From Flexivirga caeni (GTDB lineage Bacteria > Actinomycetota > Actinomycetes > Actinomycetales > Dermatophilaceae), in assembly GCF_003724155.1 (NCBI RefSeq), contig NZ_RJJQ01000008.1, positions 156,479 through 220,478 on the forward strand: DNA of 64,000 nt, in the 5' to 3' direction. Shown here in pieces: positions 57,582 through 64,000 of the stretch. How positions within the stretch are numbered: position 1 is the first letter of the stretch; the number at the start of each line of letters is the position of its first letter. Both the position numbers and the translations under genes were made by a program. The notes beneath the pieces were generated by a model. It saw only the letters and a program-made list of their open reading frames with translations, had not been told where the DNA came from and ran no database searches.

Positions 57582-58198
57582 CGCGTTGAACCTCCAAGAC
57601 CAACAGGTGTTTTCGGTGGTGTGAGCCGAGTCAGGTCGTCAACCACCTGGTCGACGAAGCCATAGTCGACGGCCTGTTCGGCGGTGTACCACCGATCGCG
57701 CAGCGAATCCTCGAAGATGCGCTCCAGCGGCTGCCCGGTCAGCTCGGCAGTGATGCCCAGCACGGTGTCTCGCGTCTGGCGCAGATCGTCTGCCTGCAGC
57801 TCGATGTCGACGGCGGTTCCCCCGAATCCCGCGCTGCCCTGATGCATCAGGATCTTGGAGTGCGGGAGCGCACAACGCTTGCCCCTCGTGCCCGCAGTGA
57901 GCAGGAATTGCCCTGCGCTGCAAGCGATCCCGAGCGCGAGCGTCGAGACGTCGTTCGGGATCGCGCGCATCACGTCCATGATCGCGAGCATCGCCGGCAC
58001 CGAGCCGCCCGGCGAGTTGATCCAGAAGCTGATCTCCGCGCGCGGGTCTGCCGCCGACAGCAAGTAGAGCTGCGAGATCAGCCGGGTGCCGATCTCGTCG
58101 TCGAGTGCGGTGTCCAGCACGATCACCCGCTGATCGAGAAGGCGCTCGGCGATCTGTCTGCTGAGTGGGTGTGGTGGCCTTGGCTGTTCGTCGGTCAT
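57578..58198 (-). CDS. ATP-dependent protease subunit ClpP (ClpP3-like)
   Basis: A 206-aa subunit. Ser lies in [14 protein letters not shown], His in [14 protein letters not shown] and Asp in FEDSLRDRW. First gene of a two-clpP operon. ATG 58198 lies 6 nt after a CATGCT -10-like hexamer on the minus strand with no RBS, suggesting a leaderless start. A PopR-type box ends 41 nt upstream, the same distance as at popR. Confidence 0.9.
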   Translation of the reverse strand: MTDEQPRPPHPLSRQIAERLLDQRVIVLDTALDDEIGTRLISQLYLLSAADPRAEISFWINSPGGSVPAMLAIMDVMRAIPNDVSTLALGIACSAGQFLLTAGTRGKRCALPHSKILMHQGSAGFGGTAVDIELQADDLRQTRDTVLGITAELTGQPLERIFEDSLRDRWYTAEQAVDYGFVDQVVDDLTRLTPPKTPVGLGGSTR

Positions 58199-58239
58199 GC
58201 ACCGAGCATGCGCGAAACCGACTGCCGATCACCAGGTTT

Positions 58240-58256
58240 CGCTGCTCTGAGCAGAA
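58240..58256 (-). promoter_or_regulatory. PopR-type box upstream of clpP3-clpP4
   Basis: On the minus strand TTCTGCT-CAG-AGCAGCG shares the left arm exactly and 5 of 7 right-arm bases with the box at 56610-56626. The gap to the clpP start is 41 nt, identical to the popR gap. Confidence 0.7.
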
Positions 58257-58308
58257 CAGCCGAATGCACTGACCGTCCTCGGGAATGACGAGTCCGGTTG
58301 CCAACCGC

Positions 58309-59124
58309 CTACTGCATCAACAGGCGTATGGCGGCGGGCAACTCGGCGATGGACTCCGGCGCCACCCACCGTGCGTCGATGCGCGCTGCGAGCGCCTCGG
58401 CCTCGTCGAAATCCTCAGCGGGAGCGACGATCCGGACATTCGGCAACTGCAGCGCGGCGGGCACCGGATCCTGGTCGTCGGTCGACCGGCAGTCCGACAT
58501 CAGCAACACCACCGTGCGCCTGGCCCGGGCGTGTGCAAGCTGGTCGCGCGCCGCTTCGAACGCGCCACGCAACCCGGTCACACCGTGCCCGCGCAGGCCG
58601 AGGACACGGCTGACGACCTGCTCCGGGCCGGCCGGCTCGTGCAGGGCACGGATCACCTGGGGAGCGCGGGAGAACGACACCACTGCATGCTCCTGCGGGG
58701 CACGCAGACTCACCGCCGCGGCGATCATCGAGGCCGCTGCCAGGCGTGCGCCGCGCATCGATCCGGAGGCGTCGATCAGCAGACAGACGGCCAGTGGCGG
58801 CCGCGTCCAGGAACGCGCGACCAGGTCGTCCAGATTCGGCGCGATGCCCTCGGACCGGGCCTGCACAATGGCTTCCAGGCTCGCGTCGACGTCGATGTCG
58901 TGCACCGCCCGCGATGGCACGAGTTGGGACGCCCCACTGCTGCCGATCCGATTCTCGCGGCTCAGCTGCACCACCAGCGAAGCGGCCAGCCGCTTCGCCT
59001 TCTCCCGCAGCACCGGGTCGGTCGCGTGGACCATCTCGGCCATCAGTTCCAGCGTCCGGTCGGTCTCGTCCTGCAGCTTCTCCTTGAGCACGTCGGCGTT
59101 CAGTTCGCCGACCTCCGGCGACAT
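58309..59124 (-). CDS. VWA domain protein (MoxR partner)
   Basis: A 271-aa protein with a von Willebrand A domain. The MIDAS motif is LIDASGSMRG and LLMSDCRSTDD lies further on. It follows a MoxR-type ATPase, the usual chaperone pairing that matures metalloenzymes. ATG 59124 is the first start in frame, yet the same frame stays open and coding-like up to about 59262 without a start codon. A single-base change in the G5 run (59261-59265) would join it to a GTG at 59275. Confidence 0.75.
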   Translation of the reverse strand: MSPEVGELNADVLKEKLQDETDRTLELMAEMVHATDPVLREKAKRLAASLVVQLSRENRIGSSGASQLVPSRAVHDIDVDASLEAIVQARSEGIAPNLDDLVARSWTRPPLAVCLLIDASGSMRGARLAAASMIAAAVSLRAPQEHAVVSFSRAPQVIRALHEPAGPEQVVSRVLGLRGHGVTGLRGAFEAARDQLAHARARRTVVLLMSDCRSTDDQDPVPAALQLPNVRIVAPAEDFDEAEALAARIDARWVAPESIAELPAAIRLLMQ

Positions 59125-59240
59125 CTGCGCAAACGAGGCGTTCTTCGCCAGGTCGCTGCGCGGGACGGTCGATTGCCGCGGCTGCTGCTTGGGTGACGGG
59201 CGGCGCGGCGCTGACGGCTTCGGAGTGTCGTTCGGGCCCG

Positions 59241-60161
59241 CTAGCTGCGGGCTCCGGCTTCCCCCGCGGGATCACCGCCGTCCGAAGGATCCTGCGGGTC
59301 GTCCTGCACACCGAAGACCTCGGCGTAGATCGATTCGACCACCTGCTCGGCAGACTTCGATGCCGACTCGAACAAGGTGATCCGCCCGGTCAGCGCGGTC
59401 AGTGCCGCGTCCAGCCCGACCTGCCAGTCAGTCACATCCACGTGCCGGACCGTTGCCAGGGCAGCGGCCAGCTTGGCGAAGTCGATCGCGCCACGCACCG
59501 AGGAACCTGCCCGTATGTCGGGGTGCTCGCGCGTACGGCGCACAACCTCGACCACCTGGGAACGCCAGCCGGAGGGTATGCCCGCGACATACAAGCCGAC
59601 GATCTGCTCTTCGATCTGCGCGCTCTGGTAGTCGACCGCGATGCGGCACGTGCGGTCGTGCAACGCGGACGACAGCCGGGCCACGCCGACCCCGTCGAAG
59701 GGATTCATCGCAGCCACGATCGCAAAGCCGTCGGCGGCCGGGATACGGCCGTAACGCGGCACGGTGAGCTCTCCCTCACTCAGCACCGTGAGCATGACGT
59801 TGAGCGTTTCCTCGGGGATGCGGTTGATCTCCTCGAGGTAGAGCAGTGCACCGGTCGTGAGCGCCTCGACCAGCGGTCCCGGGATGAAAATGTCTGGTGT
59901 GTAACCACGTTCGAGGATCTGCGAGGGGTCGAAGTGGCCGATGAGTCGCGCGGGGGTCAGTTCCGCATTTCCCTCGACGAAGATGAAGTCGACATGTTGC
60001 GCTGCCGCGACGGCACGCAACAGCGTGCTCTTGCCGGTCCCGGGCGGCCCTTCCAGCAGCGTATGCGTGCCGCTGGACAATGCCGCCTGAATGAGCTCGA
60101 CCTCCCGCTCGCGGCCGAGCACCGGCACGATGCGCGGATCAGCAACTGCGTCGGACGCCAC
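59241..60161 (-). CDS. MoxR/CbbQ-type AAA+ ATPase
   Basis: A 306-aa ATPase. Walker A is EGPPGTGKSTLLR, Walker B is LLYLEEINRIPEE and sensor 1 is FAIVAAMNPFDGVG. The family (MoxR, NorQ, CbbQ) activates partner enzymes together with a VWA protein, here encoded next. It lies 49 nt after an NDMA-dependent alcohol dehydrogenase gene, which is the likely client. Confidence 0.9.
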   Translation of the reverse strand: MASDAVADPRIVPVLGREREVELIQAALSSGTHTLLEGPPGTGKSTLLRAVAAAQHVDFIFVEGNAELTPARLIGHFDPSQILERGYTPDIFIPGPLVEALTTGALLYLEEINRIPEETLNVMLTVLSEGELTVPRYGRIPAADGFAIVAAMNPFDGVGVARLSSALHDRTCRIAVDYQSAQIEEQIVGLYVAGIPSGWRSQVVEVVRRTREHPDIRAGSSVRGAIDFAKLAAALATVRHVDVTDWQVGLDAALTALTGRITLFESASKSAEQVVESIYAEVFGVQDDPQDPSDGGDPAGEAGARS

Positions 60162-60210
60162 AGGGTTCCTCTCGTCGTTGAATGCTGGTCGATGCGACGG
60201 GTGTTGCAGC

Positions 60211-61326
60211 TCAGTGCTCGTGAATGATCACGCCGCGCACATTCTTGCCCGCTTCGAGGTCGGCGTAGCCCTCGTTCACCTGGTCGAGGGTGTACTGCTT
60301 GGTGATCAGCTCATCGAGCTTGAGGTCGCCGGCCTGGTAGAGCGACAGGATCTTCGGGATGTCGTAGGTGGGGTTGCAGTCGCCGAAGAGGCTGCCCTTG
60401 ATGTTCTTGCGCCACAGCGTCAGGATCGACGCCGGCAGCACGATGTTGTTCATGTCGAGCTTGTTCAGGCCGGTGATGACGACGTCGCCACCCTTGCCGA
60501 TGATGTTGAACCCACCGGTGATGTGTTCCTCCTGCATGACACCGGTGGTGAGGATTGCCGCATCGGCCATCTGTCCCCGGGTGAGGTTCGTGACGGTCTC
60601 CATCGCATCGTCCACCGAGGCGAATGCGTGCGTGGCGCCCAGCTCCAGCGCCTTCTCGCGCTTGTTCTCCAGCGGGTCGACGGCAATGACGTTCTTCGCA
60701 CCGGCATACCGGGCGCCCTGCACGGCGTTGATGCCGATGCCACCGACCCCGATGACCACGACCGTGTCACCGGCCTTGGTGGCGGCCGTGTTGACGGCAG
60801 CTCCCCAACCGGTCGGGACGCCACAGCCGACGAGGACCGCCTTGTCCAACGGGAGGTCGTCGTCGACCTTGACCGTCGACGCCTCGTGGATGACGCCCCA
60901 CTGGCTGAAGGTCCCAAGCATGCACATGCCGCCATACTCGCCGCGTGACCCCGTGAGCGGGTAGCCACCGCCGCCGGGGAGCGCTCCGTCCAGGATCGTT
61001 GCCCCCATGTCGCAGATGGACTGCTGACCGCTGGCACAGTAGCGACAGGTGCCGCAGTTGGGGATGAACGAGCAGACGACGTGGTCGCCTTCCTTGACCC
61101 GGGTGACGCCTGGGCCGGTCTTCTCGATGATGCCGGCGCCTTCATGGCCGAGCACCATCGGCAGGCGAGCGGCCAGGTCGCCGGTGATGATGTGCAGATC
61201 CGAGTGGCACAGCCCAGCAGCCACGTAGCGGATCAGCACCTCGCCCGGGCCGGGCTCCCTAAGTTCCAGTTCTTCGATGACGGCAGGCTTGCCGAACTCA
61301 TAGACGACTGCGGCTTTGGTCTTCAT
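60211..61326 (-). CDS. NDMA-dependent zinc alcohol dehydrogenase (mycofactocin-type)
   Basis: A 371-aa zinc MDR enzyme. Catalytic zinc ligands lie in [14 protein letters not shown] and the later Cys ([10 protein letters not shown]); the structural zinc site is [16 protein letters not shown]; the cofactor fold is [10 protein letters not shown]. The overall pattern matches the NDMA-dependent family (TIGR03989 type), whose nicotinamide is not exchanged and which is tied to mycofactocin. No mycofactocin genes are in the window. ATG 61326 follows AGGAAGAGG. Confidence 0.88.
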   Translation of the reverse strand: MKTKAAVVYEFGKPAVIEELELREPGPGEVLIRYVAAGLCHSDLHIITGDLAARLPMVLGHEGAGIIEKTGPGVTRVKEGDHVVCSFIPNCGTCRYCASGQQSICDMGATILDGALPGGGGYPLTGSRGEYGGMCMLGTFSQWGVIHEASTVKVDDDLPLDKAVLVGCGVPTGWGAAVNTAATKAGDTVVVIGVGGIGINAVQGARYAGAKNVIAVDPLENKREKALELGATHAFASVDDAMETVTNLTRGQMADAAILTTGVMQEEHITGGFNIIGKGGDVVITGLNKLDMNNIVLPASILTLWRKNIKGSLFGDCNPTYDIPKILSLYQAGDLKLDELITKQYTLDQVNEGYADLEAGKNVRGVIIHEH

Positions 61327-61655
61327 TGACTGCCTCTTCCTGCTGGCGGTGGGTGTGGGACGGCTGCGGCGCCTGGCCGGTGTCGAGCGCCCACGTTGTC
61401 GCGTTTCCGCGTCTTTCGAGGCTATGCCGCGAGCGGCCCGGAATCTGCCGTTTGTCCCAAGATGGGACAGACGGCAGGTCACGCTCTGACGCCGAGCGTG
61501 CGGGGATTGACCTGAACCAGGGTCGGGCTTCACCGCCCGCTGTCGGCGCCCCTCCTAAGCTGGACCGCAGGAGTCGCGTCGAGCTCCCCAGGAGCCGTCG
61601 CCCGCGATATCGCAGGCAACCGCGACGCACGTGCCACTCGTCAGGAGTCACCGTC
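61327..61655. other. 329-bp gap with the adh control region and the yyaL leader
   Basis: No gene is visible. The left half holds the adh RBS and the extended dyad at 61445-61477. The right half, from 61552, is the first copy of the 265-bp repeat: it carries the yyaL upstream sequence with a GGAGTCACCGTC leader before the ATG at 61656. Confidence 0.7.
61445..61477. promoter_or_regulatory. Extended dyad upstream of the alcohol dehydrogenase
   Basis: The core TGTCCCA-AGA-TGGGACA (61453-61469) is perfectly symmetric, and outer arms CTGCCGT (61445-61451)/ACGGCAG (61471-61477) extend it with one mismatch. It lies about 120-150 bp upstream of the start, consistent with an activator site such as for a GAF/Fis-type alcohol-responsive regulator. 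No regulator gene is adjacent. Confidence 0.6.
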
Positions 61656-61816
61656 ATGGCCAACCGCCTTGCCCACGCCACGAGCCCCTATCTCCTGCAA
61701 CACCAGGACAATCCGGTCGACTGGTGGGAGTGGGGACCCGAAGCGCTTGACGAGGCGGCACGGCGAGACGTCCCGATCCTGCTGTCCGTCGGGTATGCCG
61801 CCTGTCACTGGTGCCA
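61552..61816. repeat. Direct repeat, left copy (yyaL 5' end)
   Basis: This 265-bp segment is repeated at 63735-63999, with three mismatches, all upstream of the ATG. It includes about 104 bp of leader and the first 161 bp of the yyaL coding sequence. The copies flank a 1.9-kb insert and diverge right after the CHWC codons. Confidence 0.95.
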
Positions 61817-61865
61817 GTGGCGGGCCAAGAAGCGGTCTCACCGCAGCCGTTCGGGTGACGTGTGA
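61656..61865 (+). pseudogene. Truncated yyaL/DUF255 thioredoxin-domain gene
   Basis: Only 69 codons remain. It begins [19 protein letters not shown] and reaches the thioredoxin-like motif AACHWC, then runs into unrelated sequence ([11 protein letters not shown]) and stops at 61865. Full-length YyaL homologues are about 650 aa or more. The full copy seems to begin at 63839. Confidence 0.9.
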
Positions 61866-61918
61866 GGTCGTCCAACAGGTCGTGGAGACGTGTTGGCTTT
61901 CGGCCGATTTCCTAACAT

Positions 61919-61947
61919 GTTGCAGATTTGCAACGCTGCTTTAGGCT
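61919..61947 (+). promoter_or_regulatory. Promoter and operator of the AbiE-like module
   Basis: A dyad GTTGCA-GATT-TGCAAC (61919-61934) overlaps a -35 TTGCAG (61920-61925). A -10 TAGGCT (61942-61947) follows after 16 bp and ends 6 nt before the ATG at 61954. This implies a leaderless mRNA under autorepression by the XRE antitoxin. Confidence 0.7.
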
Positions 61948-61953
61948 GGACAC

Positions 61954-62715
61954 ATGAACCTTGCGGAGCGCATCTCGACTTTGCGCCGGGTGAACGGGCT
62001 CAGTGCCCGTCAGCTCGCGGCGTTGGTTGATGTCGCTCCGACGACGGTCACTCGGATCGAGGCCGGTCAGGTCAGCCCGTCGTTCGATTTGGCGCAGGAG
62101 ATCCTGGCAGTCTTGGGGGAGCCGATCGGTTTCACCGGGACGGCGGACCTGAGCGCGATCGCTACTGCGCGGCTGGCGCTCGATCCGAAGCTAGGCATCG
62201 CGGCCAGTCCGGGCGTTGAGGCGTGGCGGCAGCGGTGGGCTCGGATCGGGCTCATCGATGAGTCCGGACAGGTGGTTGCCGGCAAGGAAGCCGGCCTGCT
62301 GTTCCGGGCCGGCCGAGCCGCTCGCCTCACCAGACGTCCGGGTGCCGTCGACTTCAAGGCAGGTCCGACGGCGTACGACATCGCGGAGGCTCTTGGTGCT
62401 GCGGGGATCGAGTACGCCGCAACAGGTGACGCAGGCGCGAACCTATACCGCTCCAGCGCTGGGGAGACGTGGCCGGTCCTCTACGTCGAAGACACAGCGC
62501 GAGCGTCTGACGCCGCCGGTCTTGACCACAAGGAGACCGGCTCCTTCGGGATGCGGGTCACGCTAATCCCGTTCGACGGAGTCAGCGAGCTCGGACGGAC
62601 CGCGATTGACGGCATCACCGTTGCTGCGCGCGACCAAGTCGTCATCGACGCCTACGGCGGCATCGACCGCATGGCTGAGCAGGCCGACATCCTTGTGGGA
62701 CGGCGAGTCGCATGA
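61954..62715 (+). CDS. XRE-AbiEi-like antitoxin
   Basis: A 253-aa protein. Residues 5-58 form an XRE helix-turn-helix (LSARQLAALVDVAPTTVTRIEAG). The rest resembles the type IV antitoxin family, with YAATGDAGANLYRSSAGETWPVLYVED. It should repress its own promoter and neutralise the nucleotidyltransferase encoded next, whose start overlaps by 4 nt (ATGA). It lies inside the insert between the yyaL repeats. Confidence 0.8.
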   Translation: MNLAERISTLRRVNGLSARQLAALVDVAPTTVTRIEAGQVSPSFDLAQEILAVLGEPIGFTGTADLSAIATARLALDPKLGIAASPGVEAWRQRWARIGLIDESGQVVAGKEAGLLFRAGRAARLTRRPGAVDFKAGPTAYDIAEALGAAGIEYAATGDAGANLYRSSAGETWPVLYVEDTARASDAAGLDHKETGSFGMRVTLIPFDGVSELGRTAIDGITVAARDQVVIDAYGGIDRMAEQADILVGRRVA

Positions 62716-63559
62716 CGGAGTTCAAGGCACCGCGGACCGAAATCGAGTGGAGCCGCCGAGCGATCATCAACGTGGTCGAGGTGTTGGCAGTTCACGCCGA
62801 ATCGCTCACGTTAGTCGGTGCTCACGCCGTCCTGTTGCGGACGATAGACCTCGATGTCCCGAGGATGCCTACCGGCGACGGCGATCTCGGTGTCACGCCC
62901 GGTTTGGTCGGCGACCTGCCGAGCATCGAGACCCTTCTCGCCGAGGCGGGCTACGAGCACCGCACCACGGCACGGCCGGGATTGTGGGGACGCGAGCCAT
63001 ACGACGACCCGACGGCACACGGTTGTACAGGGAGAAGATCGATCTCCTCGCGCCACACGGACTGTCGGGCACGGCGAGCCGGACCAAGCGGGGTGTTCCG
63101 GCGTTGCAGTCCGCGCACGGCAAGCTCACCGTCGGCAACGCCCTTGGTCTGGAGCTTGCGGCCTTCAATCGCTCGAAGCTGCCGATCACGGACTTCGCCG
63201 ACGCGCGCCTCTCGGCAGGGATCTTCGTCGCCGAGATCCCGGCACTGATTCTGGCGAAGGGGTCCAAGGTCGGCGAGCGACTCCGTGAGCCGCGCAAGGG
63301 ACTAGTCCGCGACAAGGACCTCGGCGACCTGTGGCGGTTGATGGCGGTCGCTGATCCTGCAGAGACACGTCGGGTGATCGCGGAGTTCCTCGACCACGCC
63401 GAGGTTGGAGCCGACGTCCGTCAGAGCGTCGAGTGGACGGCTGGCGTCCTGCGTGATCCGGCGAGCGTCGAGCGCGCCAAGCTGGCCTTCGACACCTTTG
63501 TGGACCCGGTTGAGATCGACCGCACCTTCGTACTCTGGCGAGATGCTTTGCGCGTCTGA
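62712..63559 (+). pseudogene. AbiEii-like nucleotidyltransferase toxin, frameshifted
   Basis: The first frame encodes LTLVGAHAVLLRTIDL and PTGDGDLGVTPG, the nucleotidyltransferase core, up to PYDDPTAH. Then near 63018-63022 the frame shifts by one base: RLYREKIDLLAPHGL and ~175 further residues continue in another frame to 63559. Insertion of one base would restore a ~282-aa protein. AbiEii/MenT-type toxins transfer nucleotides to tRNA. Loss, a sequencing error or programmed shifting are all possible. Confidence 0.75.
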
Positions 63560-63734
63560 AAGGTCACCGGCTTGTCCTCGTGCCGAGCTGGGTCACTCGG
63601 CTGGGCGCGTACCGGACAGCCAGGTCAGGACGCCCCCACGTCCTACGGCGGGCAACTGGTGCCAGTCCGACTTGCCGGCGAACGACACACTGGTGCGCAT
63701 CTCGTCGGCAGGCGCAGGTGCGCTCAAGCGGCCT
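63560..63734. other. 175-bp remnant between the toxin and the right repeat
   Basis: No convincing gene. A short minus-strand reading ([16 protein letters not shown], ending near 63595) has plausible codon use and might be the tail of a lost gene, but it has no recognisable family. It marks the right end of the insert. Confidence 0.3.
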
Positions 63735-63999
63735 CTCCTAAGCTGGACCGCAGAAGTCGCGTCGAGCTCCCCAGGAGCCGTCGCCCGCGATCTTGCAGGC
63801 AACCGCGACGCACGTGCCACTCGTCAGGAGTCACCGTCATGGCCAACCGCCTTGCCCACGCCACGAGCCCCTATCTCCTGCAACACCAGGACAATCCGGT
63901 CGACTGGTGGGAGTGGGGACCCGAAGCGCTTGACGAGGCGGCACGGCGAGACGTCCCGATCCTGCTGTCCGTCGGGTATGCCGCCTGTCACTGGTGCCA
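63735..63999. repeat. Direct repeat, right copy (yyaL 5' end)
   Basis: Partner of 61552-61816, offset 2183 bp. The 161 bp of coding sequence are identical; three leader bases differ. The copies separate at base 64000 (C here, G at 61817). Confidence 0.95.
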
Positions 64000-64000
64000 C
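63839..64000 (+). CDS. yyaL/DUF255 thioredoxin-domain protein, 5' end (partial)
   Basis: Fifty-four codons are visible, ending AACHWCH, the expected family continuation. The family (YyaL, SSP411/spermatogenesis-associated 20-like) combines a thioredoxin-like domain with a six-hairpin glycosidase-like domain; function is poorly known. M. tuberculosis has the homologue next to mca (Rv1084); here it lies 56 kb away. The GGAGTCACCGTC leader and start are shared with the truncated copy. Confidence 0.85.
   Translation, partial: MANRLAHATSPYLLQHQDNPVDWWEWGPEALDEAARRDVPILLSVGYAACHWCH

Noticed and set aside
61817..63734. Insertion sequence or integrative element
   Set aside because: No transposase, integrase or terminal inverted repeats were found in the insert; only the long direct duplication supports mobility.
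63593..63820. 75-codon minus-strand gene next to the right repeat
   Set aside because: Its 5' half lies within the repeat leader and reads as shadow sequence; no family or RBS supports it.

Overview
The window is high-GC DNA from an actinobacterium. Evidence includes mycothiol metabolism (mca), a DUF4307/greA/metB block syntenic with the Mycobacterium tuberculosis Rv1079-Rv1086 area, an imuA'-imuB-dnaE2 mutasome with an actinobacterial SOS box, a PopR/ClpP3-ClpP4-type locus and many promoters that imply leaderless transcripts. Gene content and style suggest Micrococcales (Dermacoccaceae or Intrasporangiaceae-like), but species cannot be read from the sequence. No tRNA, rRNA, CRISPR array or transposase was seen.

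Layout. 1-9.1 kb is housekeeping and envelope: a 5' gene fragment, a secreted transglycosylase-like protein, PhoH/PIN ATPase, S66 carboxypeptidase, short UppS-type prenyltransferase, TrhA/hemolysin III, an esterase, mca with a small membrane protein, DUF4307 and greA. 9.2-19.3 kb holds a DrrAB-type exporter, metB, a cyclase-like toroid protein, a fused alpha-beta glycyl-tRNA synthetase, an orphan XPB-like helicase-C domain protein, a lamin-tail secreted protein and msrA.

19.3-44.1 kb is the most remarkable region. It is one minus-strand unit of about 15 genes, most overlapping by 4 nt: giant Ig-like/Fn3 wall protein, MoxR ATPase, DUF58, a transglutaminase-fold protein lacking its catalytic cysteine, RDD-FHA, PP2C phosphatase, FHA protein, Ser/Thr kinase, FHA-like/winged-helix protein, FHA-FtsK/SpoIIIE (EccC/EssC-like) ATPase, WXG100 protein, a WXG-type effector with an AT-richer tail, two small proteins (one a possible immunity protein) and a frameshifted lipoprotein. 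It reads as a minimal type VII-like secretion system controlled by phospho-signalling, without recognisable EccB, EccD, EccE or mycosin genes here.

44.3-61.3 kb holds GNAT, ferritin, a hydrolase, the SOS mutasome, a folD/methyltransferase/HIT group, a LacI-MFS divergent pair with a perfect palindrome, popR with clpP3-clpP4 carrying two matched PopR-type boxes, and an NDMA-dependent (mycofactocin-type) alcohol dehydrogenase followed by MoxR and VWA genes.

61.5-64 kb shows a 265-bp direct duplication of the 5' end of a yyaL/DUF255 thioredoxin-domain gene. It flanks a 1.9-kb insert carrying an XRE-AbiEi-like antitoxin and a frameshifted AbiEii-like nucleotidyltransferase. The intact-looking yyaL copy runs off the end of the window.
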